From Clostridium moniliforme (GTDB lineage Bacteria; Bacillota; Clostridia; Clostridiales; Clostridiaceae), in NCBI RefSeq assembly GCF_017873235.1, contig NZ_JAGGJZ010000006.1, positions 62,001-126,000 of the forward strand: a stretch of 64,000 bases of DNA, in the 5' to 3' direction. Positions 46,159 to 56,916 of this stretch are shown piece after piece. Position 1 is the first letter of the stretch. The number at the start of each line of letters is the position of its first letter. Made by a program: the position numbers and the translations under genes. The notes below the pieces were generated by a model. It was not told where the DNA came from. It did no database searches and saw only the letters and a program-made list of their open reading frames with translations.

Positions 46159-48522
46159 TTATTTATTGTGACATGGCTTTATATTCCATATATCTTTGCA
46201 GTATTCTTTTATTGTTCTATCACTTGAGAATACTCCTGCATTACATACATTTTCAAAGGCTTTTTTAGCCCATTCTTTTTTATTTTTGTATGCCTTAAAT
46301 ACATCATCTTCTCTTTCTTTAAAACTTTCAAAATCTGCAAGTATGAAATATTGATCTCCTTCTTTAATTAAAGATTCATATAAATCCTTAAAATCTCCTG
46401 TAGCTCCATCATTAAAAGTTCCATCTATTAATGTATCTACTACTTTCTTTAAACTTTTGTTGTCTTCATAATAATCTTTTGAAGCATATTTATTTCTTAA
46501 ATCTTCAATTTCTTCTACTTCTAATCCAAATATAAAGTTATTATCTTTTCCACTTTCTTTAACAATTTCAACATTAGCTCCATCATTAGTTCCAAAAGTA
46601 GGTGCTCCATTTAACATAAACTTCATATTACCTGTTCCTGATGCTTCTTTTCCAGCTGTTGATATTTGCTTTGATATATCTGCTGCTGGGAATAGTTTTT
46701 CTCCATAAGAAACTCTATAATTCTCTACAAAGACAACTTTTATTTTTCCCTTTATGCTTTCATCATTATTTATAAGATTTGCTACTTCATTTGTAAATTT
46801 AATAATAGCTTTTGCCCTTCTATAACTTGGGAATGCCTTTGCACCATATATAAATGTTACTTTAGGTATATCCATATTAGGATTTTCTTTTAATCTATAA
46901 TAAAGATCTAAAATATAAAATGTATTTAGAAGTTGTCTCTTATACTCATGAAGTCTTTTTATTTGAATATCAAATAATGAGTCTGGGTCTAATTTTATTC
47001 CTTGAGTTTCTTCTATATACTTTGCTAGTTGTTCCTTTTTAATATGCTTAATTTCCATAAATCTTTCTAAAACTTTTTCATCATCAATAAAGTTCTCTAA
47101 TTTTTTTAGTTCTTCAAGATTTTTAACCCAATCTTCACTTCCTAAAAGTTCAGTTATTAGTGAAGATAATTCTTTGTTGCATAATCTAAGCCATCTTCTT
47201 GGAGTTATTCCATTTGTTTTATTTTGGAACTTTTCAGGATATAATTCATACCAATTATGAAGTTCAGTATTTTTTAATATATCTGTATGAAGTTTTGCAA
47301 CACCATTTACAGCAAAACCTACATGTATTGCTAAATTAGCCATTCTTACTTGACCATTATTTATTATTCTAAATTCTTCTATATCTTTTTCACTATAGCC
47401 CTTTTCTTTAAGCTCTTTAATAAACTCTTCATCTATAACTTGAATTATTTCTAATATTTTAGGGAATAGTTCCTTAATTAAATTAGCATCCCATTTTTCT
47501 AATGCTTCTGCAAGAATTGTATGATTTGTATATGCAAAAGTTTTATTAGCTACTTTTAAAGCTTCCTTAAAGGTAAAACCTTCATTATCCATTAAAAGTC
47601 TTATAAGCTCTGGTATTGCTAATACTGGATGAGTATCGTTTAGTTGAACAGCGTGAAGTTTTGCAAAGTTTTCATTAATTTCCCCAAAGGTTTCTTTATG
47701 TTTTCTAATTATATCTTGAAGGGAAGCACTTACTAAGAAATATTGCTGTTTTAATCTTAATAACTTTCCTTCCTTTTTTGAATCATTTGGATATAAAACC
47801 CTTGATATATCTTCTGCTCTATTTTTTAATTCTAATGCTTCATCATATTTTTGCTCATTAAAAAGTTCATAATCAAATTCTTCTAATGGCTCACATTTCC
47901 AAAGTCTTAATGTATTTATATTTTTGCTTTTATAGCCTATTATTGGAGTATCATATGGAATTGCCCTAACTATCATATCTTTAAAGTTAACTTTAACAGC
48001 CTCATCCTCTTTTCTTATGCTCCAAGGCTCTCCATACTTTAACCAACTATCAACAGTTTCCTTTTGGAAACCATCTTCAAAAGATTGATTAAATAATCCA
48101 TTACTATATCTAATTCCATATCCCATTAAAGGCATTTCTAATGAAGCTGCTGAATCCATAAAGCATGCTGCAAGTCTTCCAAGTCCACCATTACCAAGAC
48201 CTGCATCTTCTTCTACTTCTTCTATTTTATTTAAACTTAAACCTAATTCATCTAAAACTTCCTTTACTTCATTATAAATTCCAAGACTTATTAGATTGTT
48301 TCCTAATGCTCTTCCCATTAAATATTCAGCTGAAAAGTAATACGCATTTTTTTCTTTTGAATATAATCTACTTGTTTCATTCCAATCACAAACTATACTT
48401 TCTAGTAAAGTTAATGATAAAGCATTAAATATTTCAAAATCCTTAGCTTCCTTAATATCACTTTTCCCATACTTAACTTTTAAATATCTTTTTATTCCAT
48501 CTTTTATTTCTAATTTATCCAT
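46159..48522 (-). CDS. glgP: Glycogen/maltodextrin phosphorylase
   Basis: PLP enzyme releasing glucose-1-phosphate from alpha-1,4-glucans; 787 residues, slightly shorter than animal enzymes, as usual in bacteria. Typical motifs are GLGNGGLGRLAACFMDSAASL, the RLHEYKRQLLN stretch, and EASGTGNMKFMLNGAPTFGTNDGANVE, where the lysine in GNMKFMLNG binds PLP. It overlaps malQ by eight bases (ATGGATAA) and its ribosome site lies within malQ. It is the last gene of the malR-GH31-malQ-glgP unit. Confidence 0.96.
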   Translation of the reverse strand: MDKLEIKDGIKRYLKVKYGKSDIKEAKDFEIFNALSLTLLESIVCDWNETSRLYSKEKNAYYFSAEYLMGRALGNNLISLGIYNEVKEVLDELGLSLNKIEEVEEDAGLGNGGLGRLAACFMDSAASLEMPLMGYGIRYSNGLFNQSFEDGFQKETVDSWLKYGEPWSIRKEDEAVKVNFKDMIVRAIPYDTPIIGYKSKNINTLRLWKCEPLEEFDYELFNEQKYDEALELKNRAEDISRVLYPNDSKKEGKLLRLKQQYFLVSASLQDIIRKHKETFGEINENFAKLHAVQLNDTHPVLAIPELIRLLMDNEGFTFKEALKVANKTFAYTNHTILAEALEKWDANLIKELFPKILEIIQVIDEEFIKELKEKGYSEKDIEEFRIINNGQVRMANLAIHVGFAVNGVAKLHTDILKNTELHNWYELYPEKFQNKTNGITPRRWLRLCNKELSSLITELLGSEDWVKNLEELKKLENFIDDEKVLERFMEIKHIKKEQLAKYIEETQGIKLDPDSLFDIQIKRLHEYKRQLLNTFYILDLYYRLKENPNMDIPKVTFIYGAKAFPSYRRAKAIIKFTNEVANLINNDESIKGKIKVVFVENYRVSYGEKLFPAADISKQISTAGKEASGTGNMKFMLNGAPTFGTNDGANVEIVKESGKDNNFIFGLEVEEIEDLRNKYASKDYYEDNKSLKKVVDTLIDGTFNDGATGDFKDLYESLIKEGDQYFILADFESFKEREDDVFKAYKNKKEWAKKAFENVCNAGVFSSDRTIKEYCKDIWNIKPCHNK

Positions 48523-50008
48523 TATTGTTCATCCTTCCATATAGCTTAGTTATATCTCTTATTTTTTCTGCTAATCTCTCTGTTAGATCCTCTTCTTTTA
48601 CTCTCCACATCCAATTTCCACCTAATGTAGATGGGTAATTTATTCTGGCTTCATTACCTAGATTTAAGAAGTCCTGCATTAATGCAATGGCAGTATCTGC
48701 TACACTACTCCAAACCCCTCTTATAAAGCCCCAATTATATCCTTCTTCTTTTGTTAACTTTAAATATTTCTTTGCATATTCAACATCACTTTTACTTCCA
48801 GTTGTTTCAAACCAGCCTCTGCAAGTATCATTATCATGAGTGCCTGTATATGCTACACAATTTCTTGTATAATTATGAGGTAAATAATCACTTTCTTCCC
48901 TTGAATCAAAGGCAAATTGTAGTACCTTCATTCCTGGAAAACCTGTTTCATCTCTAAAATCTAATACTTCCTTTGTTAAGTATCCTAAATCCTCCGCTAT
49001 AACTTTTACATCACCTAATTTTTCTTTTATAGCATCAAATAATTTTATACCTGGTCCCTTAACCCATTTACCATTTACAGCAGTATCTTCTCCATAAGGT
49101 ATCTCCCAATAAGATTCAAAGCCTCTAAAGTGATCTATTCTTACAACATCATATAATTTAAGACTTTCCCTAACTCTATCTATCCACCACTCATAGCCTG
49201 TTTTCTCTAAATAGTCCCAATTATATATTGGATTTCCCCACAATTGTCCAGTGGCTGAAAAAGCATCTGGTGGACAACCCGCTACCTTTTTAGGTGTTTT
49301 ATTCTCATCTAATAAAAATAACTCAGGATTAGCCCAAACATCTGAACTATCTTCTGCTACATATATTGGCATATCTCCTATAAACTCAATCCCTAAATCC
49401 TTTACATATTTCTTTAAATTGTTCCACTCTTTAAAGAAATGGTATTGTAAGAATATCCAATAATCTACTTCTTTAACTAACTTCTTTTTATATTTTTCTA
49501 ATGTATTCTTTTCTCTTGTTTTTATATCTTCATCCCATTTTTGCCAGCTTACCAAATTGAATTCTTCTTTAATTGCCATAAATAATGCATAATCTTCTAG
49601 CCATAATTTATTTTCTTCCCTAAACTTTTCAATTTCTTCTTTATCTTTTCCTATAGAATTTTCATAAGCTATTCTTAGCACTCTCATCTTTTCTTTAAAT
49701 AAAATTCCATAATCTATTGACTCTCTATTATTTCCAAAATCAATATTTTCATAATCAGACTTTTTAAGAAGACCTTCCTTATTTAATAAATCAAAATCTA
49801 TAAAATATGGATTCCCTGCAAAAGCTGAAAATGATTGATAAGGTGAATCTCCATAACTAGTTGGTCCAAGGGGTAATATCTGCCAATATTTTTGTCCTGC
49901 TTTACTTAAAAAATCTGCAAATTTATATGCACTCTCTCCAAAGGTTCCTATTCCATATTCTCCTGGTAGAGAAGCAATATGCATTATTATTCCACTTGCT
50001 CTATTCAT
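48515..50008 (-). CDS. malQ: 4-alpha-glucanotransferase (amylomaltase, GH77)
   Basis: Disproportionates maltodextrins so that phosphorylase can act; 497 residues. Catalytic motifs are VVRIDHFRGFESYWE (nucleophile aspartate), VIAEDLGYLT (acid/base glutamate) and AYTGTHDNDTCRGW (third aspartate). It begins MNRASGIIMHIASLPGEYGIGTFG, the classical opening. AGGGGGAAGACAT precedes the ATG. It lies between the GH31 gene (20-base gap) and glgP (overlap). Confidence 0.97.
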   Translation of the reverse strand: MNRASGIIMHIASLPGEYGIGTFGESAYKFADFLSKAGQKYWQILPLGPTSYGDSPYQSFSAFAGNPYFIDFDLLNKEGLLKKSDYENIDFGNNRESIDYGILFKEKMRVLRIAYENSIGKDKEEIEKFREENKLWLEDYALFMAIKEEFNLVSWQKWDEDIKTREKNTLEKYKKKLVKEVDYWIFLQYHFFKEWNNLKKYVKDLGIEFIGDMPIYVAEDSSDVWANPELFLLDENKTPKKVAGCPPDAFSATGQLWGNPIYNWDYLEKTGYEWWIDRVRESLKLYDVVRIDHFRGFESYWEIPYGEDTAVNGKWVKGPGIKLFDAIKEKLGDVKVIAEDLGYLTKEVLDFRDETGFPGMKVLQFAFDSREESDYLPHNYTRNCVAYTGTHDNDTCRGWFETTGSKSDVEYAKKYLKLTKEEGYNWGFIRGVWSSVADTAIALMQDFLNLGNEARINYPSTLGGNWMWRVKEEDLTERLAEKIRDITKLYGRMNNNG

Positions 50009-50028
50009 ATGTCTTCCCCCTAATTAAT

Positions 50029-52182
50029 TTATATAATTATTTCTTTTTCTTTTAAATTTCCATATACATCAAATATTTTTATATTTAATTTCTTTACTTT
50101 TTCTAATCCTGTTCTATTTAATGATATTTTATAATCATCATTATCCTTTTCTATTACTATATTAATATTTTCACTTTTACCACATTTATAATCATTTGTT
50201 TTTCCATCATCATTGTAATAACTATAACTTGCTTTACTCTCAACAAATGCCACTAAATTTAATTCACTATCATCAATATCTAAAACTCTTTTAGCTTCTT
50301 TCTTTGCCATTACTACTATCTTATTTTTTCTTATAAATATTGGTACTTCATTAAGGTCTACATCTATATAATTGTTGCCTTTCTTAATAACTTCCATTAA
50401 ACCTTCATTGTACTTTTTACATTTCCATAAAAGCATATCTTCTGGTAAATACACATATCTGCCTTTAGAATTTTGCTCATATATAGGAGCAATCATTATG
50501 CTATCACCTAAAAGTAACTGATCCTCAACTCTCTTTGAGAATTCATCATTATAATCAAAGGTTAATGGTTTAAAATATAATTCATCATTAAGTACAGCCT
50601 TCATATATTCACTATAAAGATATGGTATTAAAACATATCTAAGTTCTATAATATTTTTTAATATATCCTCTGCTTCTTTTCCAAAAGCATATGGTTCTTG
50701 ACATCTTGTTCCAGTTGCAGAATGATTTCTAAAAAGTGGTGTAAATAAACTAAATTGTGACCACCTTATAATAAGTTCCTTTGTTGCATTAGAACCAAAT
50801 CCTCCTGTGTCTGAACCTGTATAAATAAATCCACACATATTTATATTTGGCATCATTTGCATTGCAAGTTTTATATGTTCCCACCAAGATGCATTATCAC
50901 CAGTCCATATGCCACCATATCTATGCATGCCTATAGTGGAAGCTCTTGAAAAAAGTAAAAATCTTTTATTACTATCTATTTCATTAAGCCCTTCACTAGC
51001 TGCTCTTGTCATATTGAAACCGTATAAATTGTGTATTTTATCATGTCTTACTAGTTTACCATTTACATTGTGATAAAAGCTTTTGTAATCTTCCATACTA
51101 TTTTGCAAATTATCAAATACAGATCTTAAATCGAAATAATCATGTATTCCTAAGTTTTTATCTTTGCTTTCTGTAACTTTTTCAAAGGCTTTTTTTAGTC
51201 CATTTTCTGAATAAAAAATAGCTGGTTCATTCATATCATTCCAAAAACCTTCTATACCTTTATCAGTTAAAAATTTATATTTACTTCCAAACCATAACCT
51301 AGCATCCTTATTTAAAAAGTCTGGAAAATGTACCTTTCCTGGCCATACAGCTCCAACAAAAGGTTTGTTGTCCTTATCTACACAATAATAATTATTTTTT
51401 ATTCCCTCTTCGTAAACATCATAGCCCTTTTCTATTTTGCAGCCTGCATCAATTATTGGAACTAATCTAATTCCTTCTTTTTTGACCTTACTTGCAAAAC
51501 TATCAAAATCTTTAAATAATTCCTCATTTACAGTAAAATTTTTAAATTCATCCATATAGTCAATATCTAAATATAAACAATCTATTGGAATTTCAGCTTT
51601 TTTGAATTTTTCTAAAAGTTCTTCATAATCTTCCTTGTCTCTATACCCCCATCTACTTTGTCCATATCCTAATGCCCACTTAGGTGCAACATAACTTTTC
51701 CCTATAAGTTTTCTAAAGTTTTTAACTATACTATTTAAGTTTTTACCTTCTATAATATATAAATTAAAATTATTGTCTTCTAAATTTATATTTAATAAAT
51801 TGCTATCAGTATACCCTATGTCAAAGGTAACCTTCCCAGGATAATCTATAAAAACTCCAAAGGTTTCCTTTCCATAAATTAAAATAAAATTATGTGCTCC
51901 ATAAAGACTTCTTTTGTCCGGAGTATGGGAAAATATATCACTACAAAAACTTTCATAAATATTTCCTCTCTTATTTATTCCCCTTACATTTTCTCCAAGT
52001 CCATATACAATATCATTTTCTTCTAATTTATAAACAAATGAATTTTCTCCATCATTAATATCAAAATACTTTAAATCTTTATTTAAAATCTCTTTTTCTC
52101 CTTTTAGTACCGTAGATTCGGTATTAAAAGGATTTCCAAAAACATATTTAGTTATATAGTTATTAACATTAAAAATTTTCAT
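50029..52182 (-). CDS. GH31 family alpha-glucosidase
   Basis: Releases glucose from alpha-glucosides or maltodextrins; 717 residues. The nucleophile region is GFWNDMNEPAIF and the acid/base region is IWTGDNASWWEHIKLAM; GYGQSRWGYRDKEDYEELLEKF is the usual substrate-binding segment. The N-terminal beta domain and the C-terminal beta domain are complete. No signal peptide, so it is intracellular, fitting imported maltodextrin. TAAAAGTAGGAGATT precedes the ATG. Exact linkage preference (1,4 or 1,6) is unknown. Confidence 0.93.
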   Translation of the reverse strand: MKIFNVNNYITKYVFGNPFNTESTVLKGEKEILNKDLKYFDINDGENSFVYKLEENDIVYGLGENVRGINKRGNIYESFCSDIFSHTPDKRSLYGAHNFILIYGKETFGVFIDYPGKVTFDIGYTDSNLLNINLEDNNFNLYIIEGKNLNSIVKNFRKLIGKSYVAPKWALGYGQSRWGYRDKEDYEELLEKFKKAEIPIDCLYLDIDYMDEFKNFTVNEELFKDFDSFASKVKKEGIRLVPIIDAGCKIEKGYDVYEEGIKNNYYCVDKDNKPFVGAVWPGKVHFPDFLNKDARLWFGSKYKFLTDKGIEGFWNDMNEPAIFYSENGLKKAFEKVTESKDKNLGIHDYFDLRSVFDNLQNSMEDYKSFYHNVNGKLVRHDKIHNLYGFNMTRAASEGLNEIDSNKRFLLFSRASTIGMHRYGGIWTGDNASWWEHIKLAMQMMPNINMCGFIYTGSDTGGFGSNATKELIIRWSQFSLFTPLFRNHSATGTRCQEPYAFGKEAEDILKNIIELRYVLIPYLYSEYMKAVLNDELYFKPLTFDYNDEFSKRVEDQLLLGDSIMIAPIYEQNSKGRYVYLPEDMLLWKCKKYNEGLMEVIKKGNNYIDVDLNEVPIFIRKNKIVVMAKKEAKRVLDIDDSELNLVAFVESKASYSYYNDDGKTNDYKCGKSENINIVIEKDNDDYKISLNRTGLEKVKKLNIKIFDVYGNLKEKEIII

Positions 52183-52209
52183 AATAATCTCCTACTTTTA
52201 TCTATCTAA

Positions 52210-53235
52210 TTATATGTTCTTAATGTCTTTACATGATTTTCTCTCTATTATTTTAGTTTCAAAAATAATATGCTTGTTCTGTTTCTTTTTAAGTAATAAA
52301 TCAAAAATTAAATCAACACTGCTAATAGCCATTTTTTTATTAGGTTGCTTTACTGTTGTTATTTCTGGATTGTAATATTTAGTTATATCCATTCCGTCAA
52401 ACCCTGCAACAGAAATGTCATCTCCAACCTTAAGTCCTGAATCTATTATTGCCTTTGCAGCACCAACAGCCATTATGTCTGAAATAGCAAATATGGCTGT
52501 TATATCTTTTCTTTCATTAATAATTTTTTTAGCTACGTTGTATGCACCTTCATATTCATAATTTCCAATAAATATATTTTCCTCTAAATACTTTAGATTA
52601 TTTTCAAAAATAGCCTTTTTATATCCTTCTAATCTAAGCCAGCTTATGCCAACATCATTTTTATCACCAAGAATAATTGCTATATTTTTATGACCCTTTT
52701 TTATTAAATAATTTGTTAACTCCTTAGCTGCAAATACATTATCTATTCCTATTGACGAAAATTTATGTTTATTTTCTTCACTTTTATATATTGTATTTAC
52801 TGATGTTAAAACAACTGGAATATCTAGCGGACTAATACTCTCATCATTTACATTTAAAAAGTTTCCCCCAAGACATATAACCCCTTGAAGTCTCTTTTCT
52901 TTTGCAAATGCTATTAAACCATCAATATCTTCCTCAGTTTTATAATCATTTTGTTGCAATATCATAGTATAGCCTTTTTCTGTAATTTTACTTCCTATAA
53001 CATTTATCATTTCAGCAAAAAATGGATTAAATACCCCTTTTACTAAAACTCCAATATTTTTAGTATTATTTTTCTTAAGTATTCTTGCACTATTATTTGG
53101 AATATAATTACTTTCTTTTATTATCTTCTTAACCTTTTCTCTTGTTTCATCCTTTACATCTGGATGATCATTTATAACTCTGGATACTGTACTAACACCT
53201 ACACCTGCCATTTTGGCAATATCTTTTATATTCAT
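52210..53235 (-). CDS. malR: LacI family regulator of the maltodextrin genes (MalR-like)
   Basis: 341 residues: the N-terminal LacI helix-turn-helix (NIKDIAKMAGVGVSTVSRVI, with hinge NSARILKKNNTKNIGV) and a periplasmic-binding-protein-like sensor with SVAGFDGMDITKYYNPEITTVKQP. It lies between two enzyme genes of the cluster. A palindrome that fits the LacI-family operator shape is just upstream at 53280-53295, and two similar ones precede malE, so autoregulation and control of malE are likely. AAGAGGAGGTAACAA precedes the ATG. Confidence 0.88.
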   Translation of the reverse strand: MNIKDIAKMAGVGVSTVSRVINDHPDVKDETREKVKKIIKESNYIPNNSARILKKNNTKNIGVLVKGVFNPFFAEMINVIGSKITEKGYTMILQQNDYKTEEDIDGLIAFAKEKRLQGVICLGGNFLNVNDESISPLDIPVVLTSVNTIYKSEENKHKFSSIGIDNVFAAKELTNYLIKKGHKNIAIILGDKNDVGISWLRLEGYKKAIFENNLKYLEENIFIGNYEYEGAYNVAKKIINERKDITAIFAISDIMAVGAAKAIIDSGLKVGDDISVAGFDGMDITKYYNPEITTVKQPNKKMAISSVDLIFDLLLKKKQNKHIIFETKIIERKSCKDIKNI

Positions 53236-53279
53236 TTTGTTACCTCCTCTTAATAACTATTATCGCTTTTTAAGTATTT

Positions 53280-53295
53280 TTGGTAACGATACCAA
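53280..53295. promoter_or_regulatory. LacI-family operator upstream of malR
   Basis: TTGGTAACGATACCAA, a near-perfect palindrome with a CG centre, 45 bases upstream of the malR start. It matches the two sites upstream of malE in 13 or more of 16 positions. Confidence 0.85.
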
Positions 53296-53341
53296 TTAAA
53301 ATTATAAACTTTAATAGGTGTTATTAAAAGTAATACCTTTA

Positions 53342-55063
53342 TTATTTTAAAGATATAATCTTAAAACTCATCTTTTCTAATTCTATACTTTTATTTATTA
53401 ATAATTTTTCTCCTGAATAAATATCACTAAATTCTCCATTAATATTTAAATCAAAATTTTGTTTCTCATTCTCATTATTTATTAAAACTAATATTTCATT
53501 ATTACCTAGTACTCTTTTATAAGCTAAAGCTCTATCTTTTGCATATAATTCTTCATATTTTCCATTAACTAAAGCTTTATTGTTTTTTCTTATTTCTATA
53601 AGCTTTTTATAATGTTTTAATAAATTTTTATTTTGTTTTTCATTATCCCAAATCATACATTTTCTACAATGAGGATCCTCTCCTCCATTTATTCCAACTT
53701 CATCTCCATAGTAAATATATGGGATTCCTTCAATTGTAAATTGGAATACTGTTGCAAGAATTAATTTTTTAATATCATCATTACATTCTGTTAAAAACCT
53801 TGCTGTATCATGGGAATCAAGTAAGTTTAACATTTGAGAATATATTTCTCTTATTAATCCTTCTTTTCTTAGAAGCACCCTATCTATTAAATCTTTTGAA
53901 TCTATTTTTCTATAAGCAAAGAAATCTAAGCAGGCTTCTCTAAATGGATAATTCATAGTTGAATCAAATTCATCACCCTTTAAAAATAGTTTACCTTCAT
54001 GCATAACTTCACCAATTATAAATGCATCTTCCTTAACATTTTTTACAACTATTCTAAACTCTTTCCAAAATGTATGTAAAACTTCATCTGCAACATCAAG
54101 TCTCCATCCATCTATATCAAATTCTTTTATCCAATATGCTGCAACATCTAAGAAGTAATTTTTTGTTTCTTCATTGCTCATATTAAGTTTTGGCATATAT
54201 CTTAATTTATTGGCAAAGGTTCTATAATTTATAGTATCCTCATTAACCTCATCTTCCTCCAAGAAATACCAATCTTTATATTTTGATTTTTTGCCATTCT
54301 TCTTTAAATCTTCAAAGGCAAAGAAATCATTTCCTGTATGATTAAAAACAGCATCTAATACAACTCTTATTCCATTGTTATGACACTTTGTAACTAACTC
54401 CTTGAATTCTTCCTTTGTTCCAAAATGCTCATCAATTTCAAAATAATCCTTTGTATTATATTTATGATTTGTTGTGGATTTAAATATAGGTGTTAAATAA
54501 ATAATATTTATTCCTAAATTACTTAAATAATCTATATTATTTATAATCCCTCTTAAATCTCCTCCAAAAAAACTTTTAGAATTAACTTCTTCTCCCCACT
54601 TTTGAATATTTTCTGGATCATTTTTGTTATCTCCATTACAAAACCTATCTGGGAAAATCTGATAAACTATAGATTCTTTTGCCCACGGAACATTTTTATA
54701 TAGTTCATTAACATGAACATAAGGATATTGAAATTGTCCTAATGTTTCTGGTTCATTTTCCAAAACTCCTCTTTCATTTAAATAAACCTTTTCTCCTTTA
54801 TTTCCTTCTATTTCAAAGAAATATCTAAGCCTTCCTTCTGATACCTTTACTTTTTTTTCATAAAAATCAAATAATGTTGTAGAAGAAGCTTTCTCCATAG
54901 TTACACTTATAAAATCTCCTCTCCAGTTATATCTGTCTTTATAGTGTAAAACTACTTTTTTAACCTCATTGCTAGCAACTCTTATTTTTATAAATAAAGT
55001 ATCCTTATCTACTCCATAAGCATAAGGTACTTCGGAAATATGAAATATTGCATGTAAATTCAT
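53342..55063 (-). CDS. GH13 neopullulanase/cyclomaltodextrinase-like enzyme
   Basis: Hydrolyses imported maltodextrins, cyclodextrins or pullulan fragments; 573 residues, no signal peptide. An N-terminal beta domain (about 1-120, CBM34-like) precedes the catalytic barrel, with DAVFNHTG, the nucleophile region DGWRLDVADEV, the acid/base IIGEVMHEG and LLDSHDTARFL. AWAKESIVYQIFPDRF-type opening (PWAKESIVYQIFPDRFCNGD) marks the subfamily. TTTATGGAGGTT precedes the ATG, 24 bases after malG. Probably the last gene of malE-malF-malG-GH13. Confidence 0.92.
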   Translation of the reverse strand: MNLHAIFHISEVPYAYGVDKDTLFIKIRVASNEVKKVVLHYKDRYNWRGDFISVTMEKASSTTLFDFYEKKVKVSEGRLRYFFEIEGNKGEKVYLNERGVLENEPETLGQFQYPYVHVNELYKNVPWAKESIVYQIFPDRFCNGDNKNDPENIQKWGEEVNSKSFFGGDLRGIINNIDYLSNLGINIIYLTPIFKSTTNHKYNTKDYFEIDEHFGTKEEFKELVTKCHNNGIRVVLDAVFNHTGNDFFAFEDLKKNGKKSKYKDWYFLEEDEVNEDTINYRTFANKLRYMPKLNMSNEETKNYFLDVAAYWIKEFDIDGWRLDVADEVLHTFWKEFRIVVKNVKEDAFIIGEVMHEGKLFLKGDEFDSTMNYPFREACLDFFAYRKIDSKDLIDRVLLRKEGLIREIYSQMLNLLDSHDTARFLTECNDDIKKLILATVFQFTIEGIPYIYYGDEVGINGGEDPHCRKCMIWDNEKQNKNLLKHYKKLIEIRKNNKALVNGKYEELYAKDRALAYKRVLGNNEILVLINNENEKQNFDLNINGEFSDIYSGEKLLINKSIELEKMSFKIISLK

Positions 55064-55087
55064 AATAAACCTCCATAAATTTTTGAA

Positions 55088-55948
55088 TTAACCTTTAACA
55101 GAACCTGCAACTAATCCCTTTGCCATATATTTTTGACCTAATGTTGCTAAAACAACAATTGGAACTGATGCCATTATTGCAGCTGCTGAATATTGTGTCC
55201 AGTTTGCTGAAAATTGGTTTGTTATAAATTGTTGTAATCCTATTGGTATAGTTTGACTCATAGGATCTTTCATAAGGGCTGCTGAGAAAACAAATTCACT
55301 ATAAGCTCCTATAAAAGTAAATAAGAATATTACTAATACCATATTTCTTGTAAGTGGTAATATAACTTTTCTAAATGTTTCAAATGTACTAGCTCCATCA
55401 ACCTTTGCAGCTTCTACAAGCTCCTTTGGAATTCCATCTATAAATCCTTTCATAAGCCAAATATTATAAGCACTAGCACCACATTGTATAACAACCAATG
55501 TTAAAATATGATCCATAGCATTTATTCTATAAGCAATTGCAAGTATTGCAGGTAGTGTCATTGCAGCTGGGAACATTTGAAGTAATAATAAAAACATTAG
55601 CCCTTTTTTTCTTCCTGTAAATCTTAGTTTTGAAAAAGCAAAGGCTGTTGGTATTGTAAATATTAATTGTATTATTGATATTAATGTACATACAATTAAT
55701 GAATTTTTAAGCCATACTAAAAAATCTGTTTGAGTTAAAACCTTTTTATAATTATCTAAAGAAAATGCCTCTGGTAATAATGTAGTTTGAGTAAATGCTT
55801 CTCCCTTAGCCATTGATGCTCCAACTATTGATATAAGAGGGAACAATACTATGAAAATCATTAATAATAAAAATATTCTAGAAATCCATAGACCTCTAAC
55901 TTCTGCTGGTCTTAATTTTTTCTTATATTTTAAATTTTCCTTTTCCAT
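55088..55948 (-). CDS. malG: Maltodextrin ABC transporter permease MalG-like
   Basis: Membrane subunit of the sugar importer; 286 residues, six predicted helices. The EAA loop reads ELVEAAKVDGASTFETFRKVILPL. The start is the ATG at 55948, after GAGGAGGTGG that lies in the last codons of malF; the stop of malF is separated by one base. A start at 55966 would lie inside malF without a ribosome site. Works with MalF, MalE and an MsmX/UgpC-type ATPase. Confidence 0.93.
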   Translation of the reverse strand: MEKENLKYKKKLRPAEVRGLWISRIFLLLMIFIVLFPLISIVGASMAKGEAFTQTTLLPEAFSLDNYKKVLTQTDFLVWLKNSLIVCTLISIIQLIFTIPTAFAFSKLRFTGRKKGLMFLLLLQMFPAAMTLPAILAIAYRINAMDHILTLVVIQCGASAYNIWLMKGFIDGIPKELVEAAKVDGASTFETFRKVILPLTRNMVLVIFLFTFIGAYSEFVFSAALMKDPMSQTIPIGLQQFITNQFSANWTQYSAAAIMASVPIVVLATLGQKYMAKGLVAGSVKG

Positions 55949-55949
55949 A

Positions 55950-56888
55950 CTATTCCACCTCCTCAAATTGTCCTGACATCTTCATTTGATAATATGACAT
56001 TGTTGCTAAAACTAAAAATAATATAATACTTATTGTAGATGCTATATCAAATCTACCGAATTGTGTTGATAATTTGTAGTTTACTGATGCTAAAATATCT
56101 GTATATCCAGCAAATTGTGTTGCAATTCTTGGTGGTCCCCCTTCTGTAATTAAGAAAGCTGAACCGAAGTTATTAAAATTAAATGCAAAGGATGAAATTA
56201 AAAGTGGATATGCAGTTTGAGCTAAACTTGGTAAAGTTATCTTTCTAAATTGAAGAAACTTGCTAGCTCCATCAACATCTGCAGCTTCATAATAACTATC
56301 TGGTATTGCTCCAAGGGCTCCTAAACACACATTCATCATATATGGGAATCCAAGCCATACATTTACCATTATTATTGATATTCTCGCCATAATAGGATCT
56401 GTTAACCACTCTATTGGCTTACTTATAAAATGAAGATGTATCAATAAGTTATTTATTGCTCCATAACTACCATTTAAAAGTCCTTGCCATGATAAAACTG
56501 CAACAGTTGCAGGTAATGCCCATGGAATTATTAATATTGCCCTATATATTCCTCTTTCTTTCATATTAGGATTATTAACTGCCATAGCAACTACAAGTCC
56601 TAATAAAAATGTAAGTCCTGTTGATAAAAGTGCAAAAATTATATTCCATGCAAGTACTGGGAAAAATACTTCCTTAAATGGTCCTGTAAATACTTCTATA
56701 AAATTTTTAAATCCTACAAAATGAGGACTCCCATTAGTAAATATTGTATAGTCAGTAAATGCTATATAGACTGTATATATTATTGGGAAAATAGTAAATA
56801 TTAAAATTGATATAAGTGCCGGTAATAAATATGGCATAGCTTTTATTGTTTCTTTAAAGCCCTTATTTTTCTTTTTGTTCTTTGACAC
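55950..56888 (-). CDS. malF: Maltodextrin ABC transporter permease MalF-like
   Basis: 312 residues, six helices plus an external loop after the first helix; EAA loop YYEAADVDGASKFLQFRKITLP. It starts with GTG at 56888 after AAAAAGGGGAGA. A perfect hairpin lies between malE and this gene, next to that ribosome site, which may set the ratio of binding protein to permease. Confidence 0.93.
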   Translation of the reverse strand: MSKNKKKNKGFKETIKAMPYLLPALISILIFTIFPIIYTVYIAFTDYTIFTNGSPHFVGFKNFIEVFTGPFKEVFFPVLAWNIIFALLSTGLTFLLGLVVAMAVNNPNMKERGIYRAILIIPWALPATVAVLSWQGLLNGSYGAINNLLIHLHFISKPIEWLTDPIMARISIIMVNVWLGFPYMMNVCLGALGAIPDSYYEAADVDGASKFLQFRKITLPSLAQTAYPLLISSFAFNFNNFGSAFLITEGGPPRIATQFAGYTDILASVNYKLSTQFGRFDIASTISIILFLVLATMSYYQMKMSGQFEEVE

Positions 56889-56916
56889 TACAAATCTCCC
56901 CTTTTTGATTTTTATA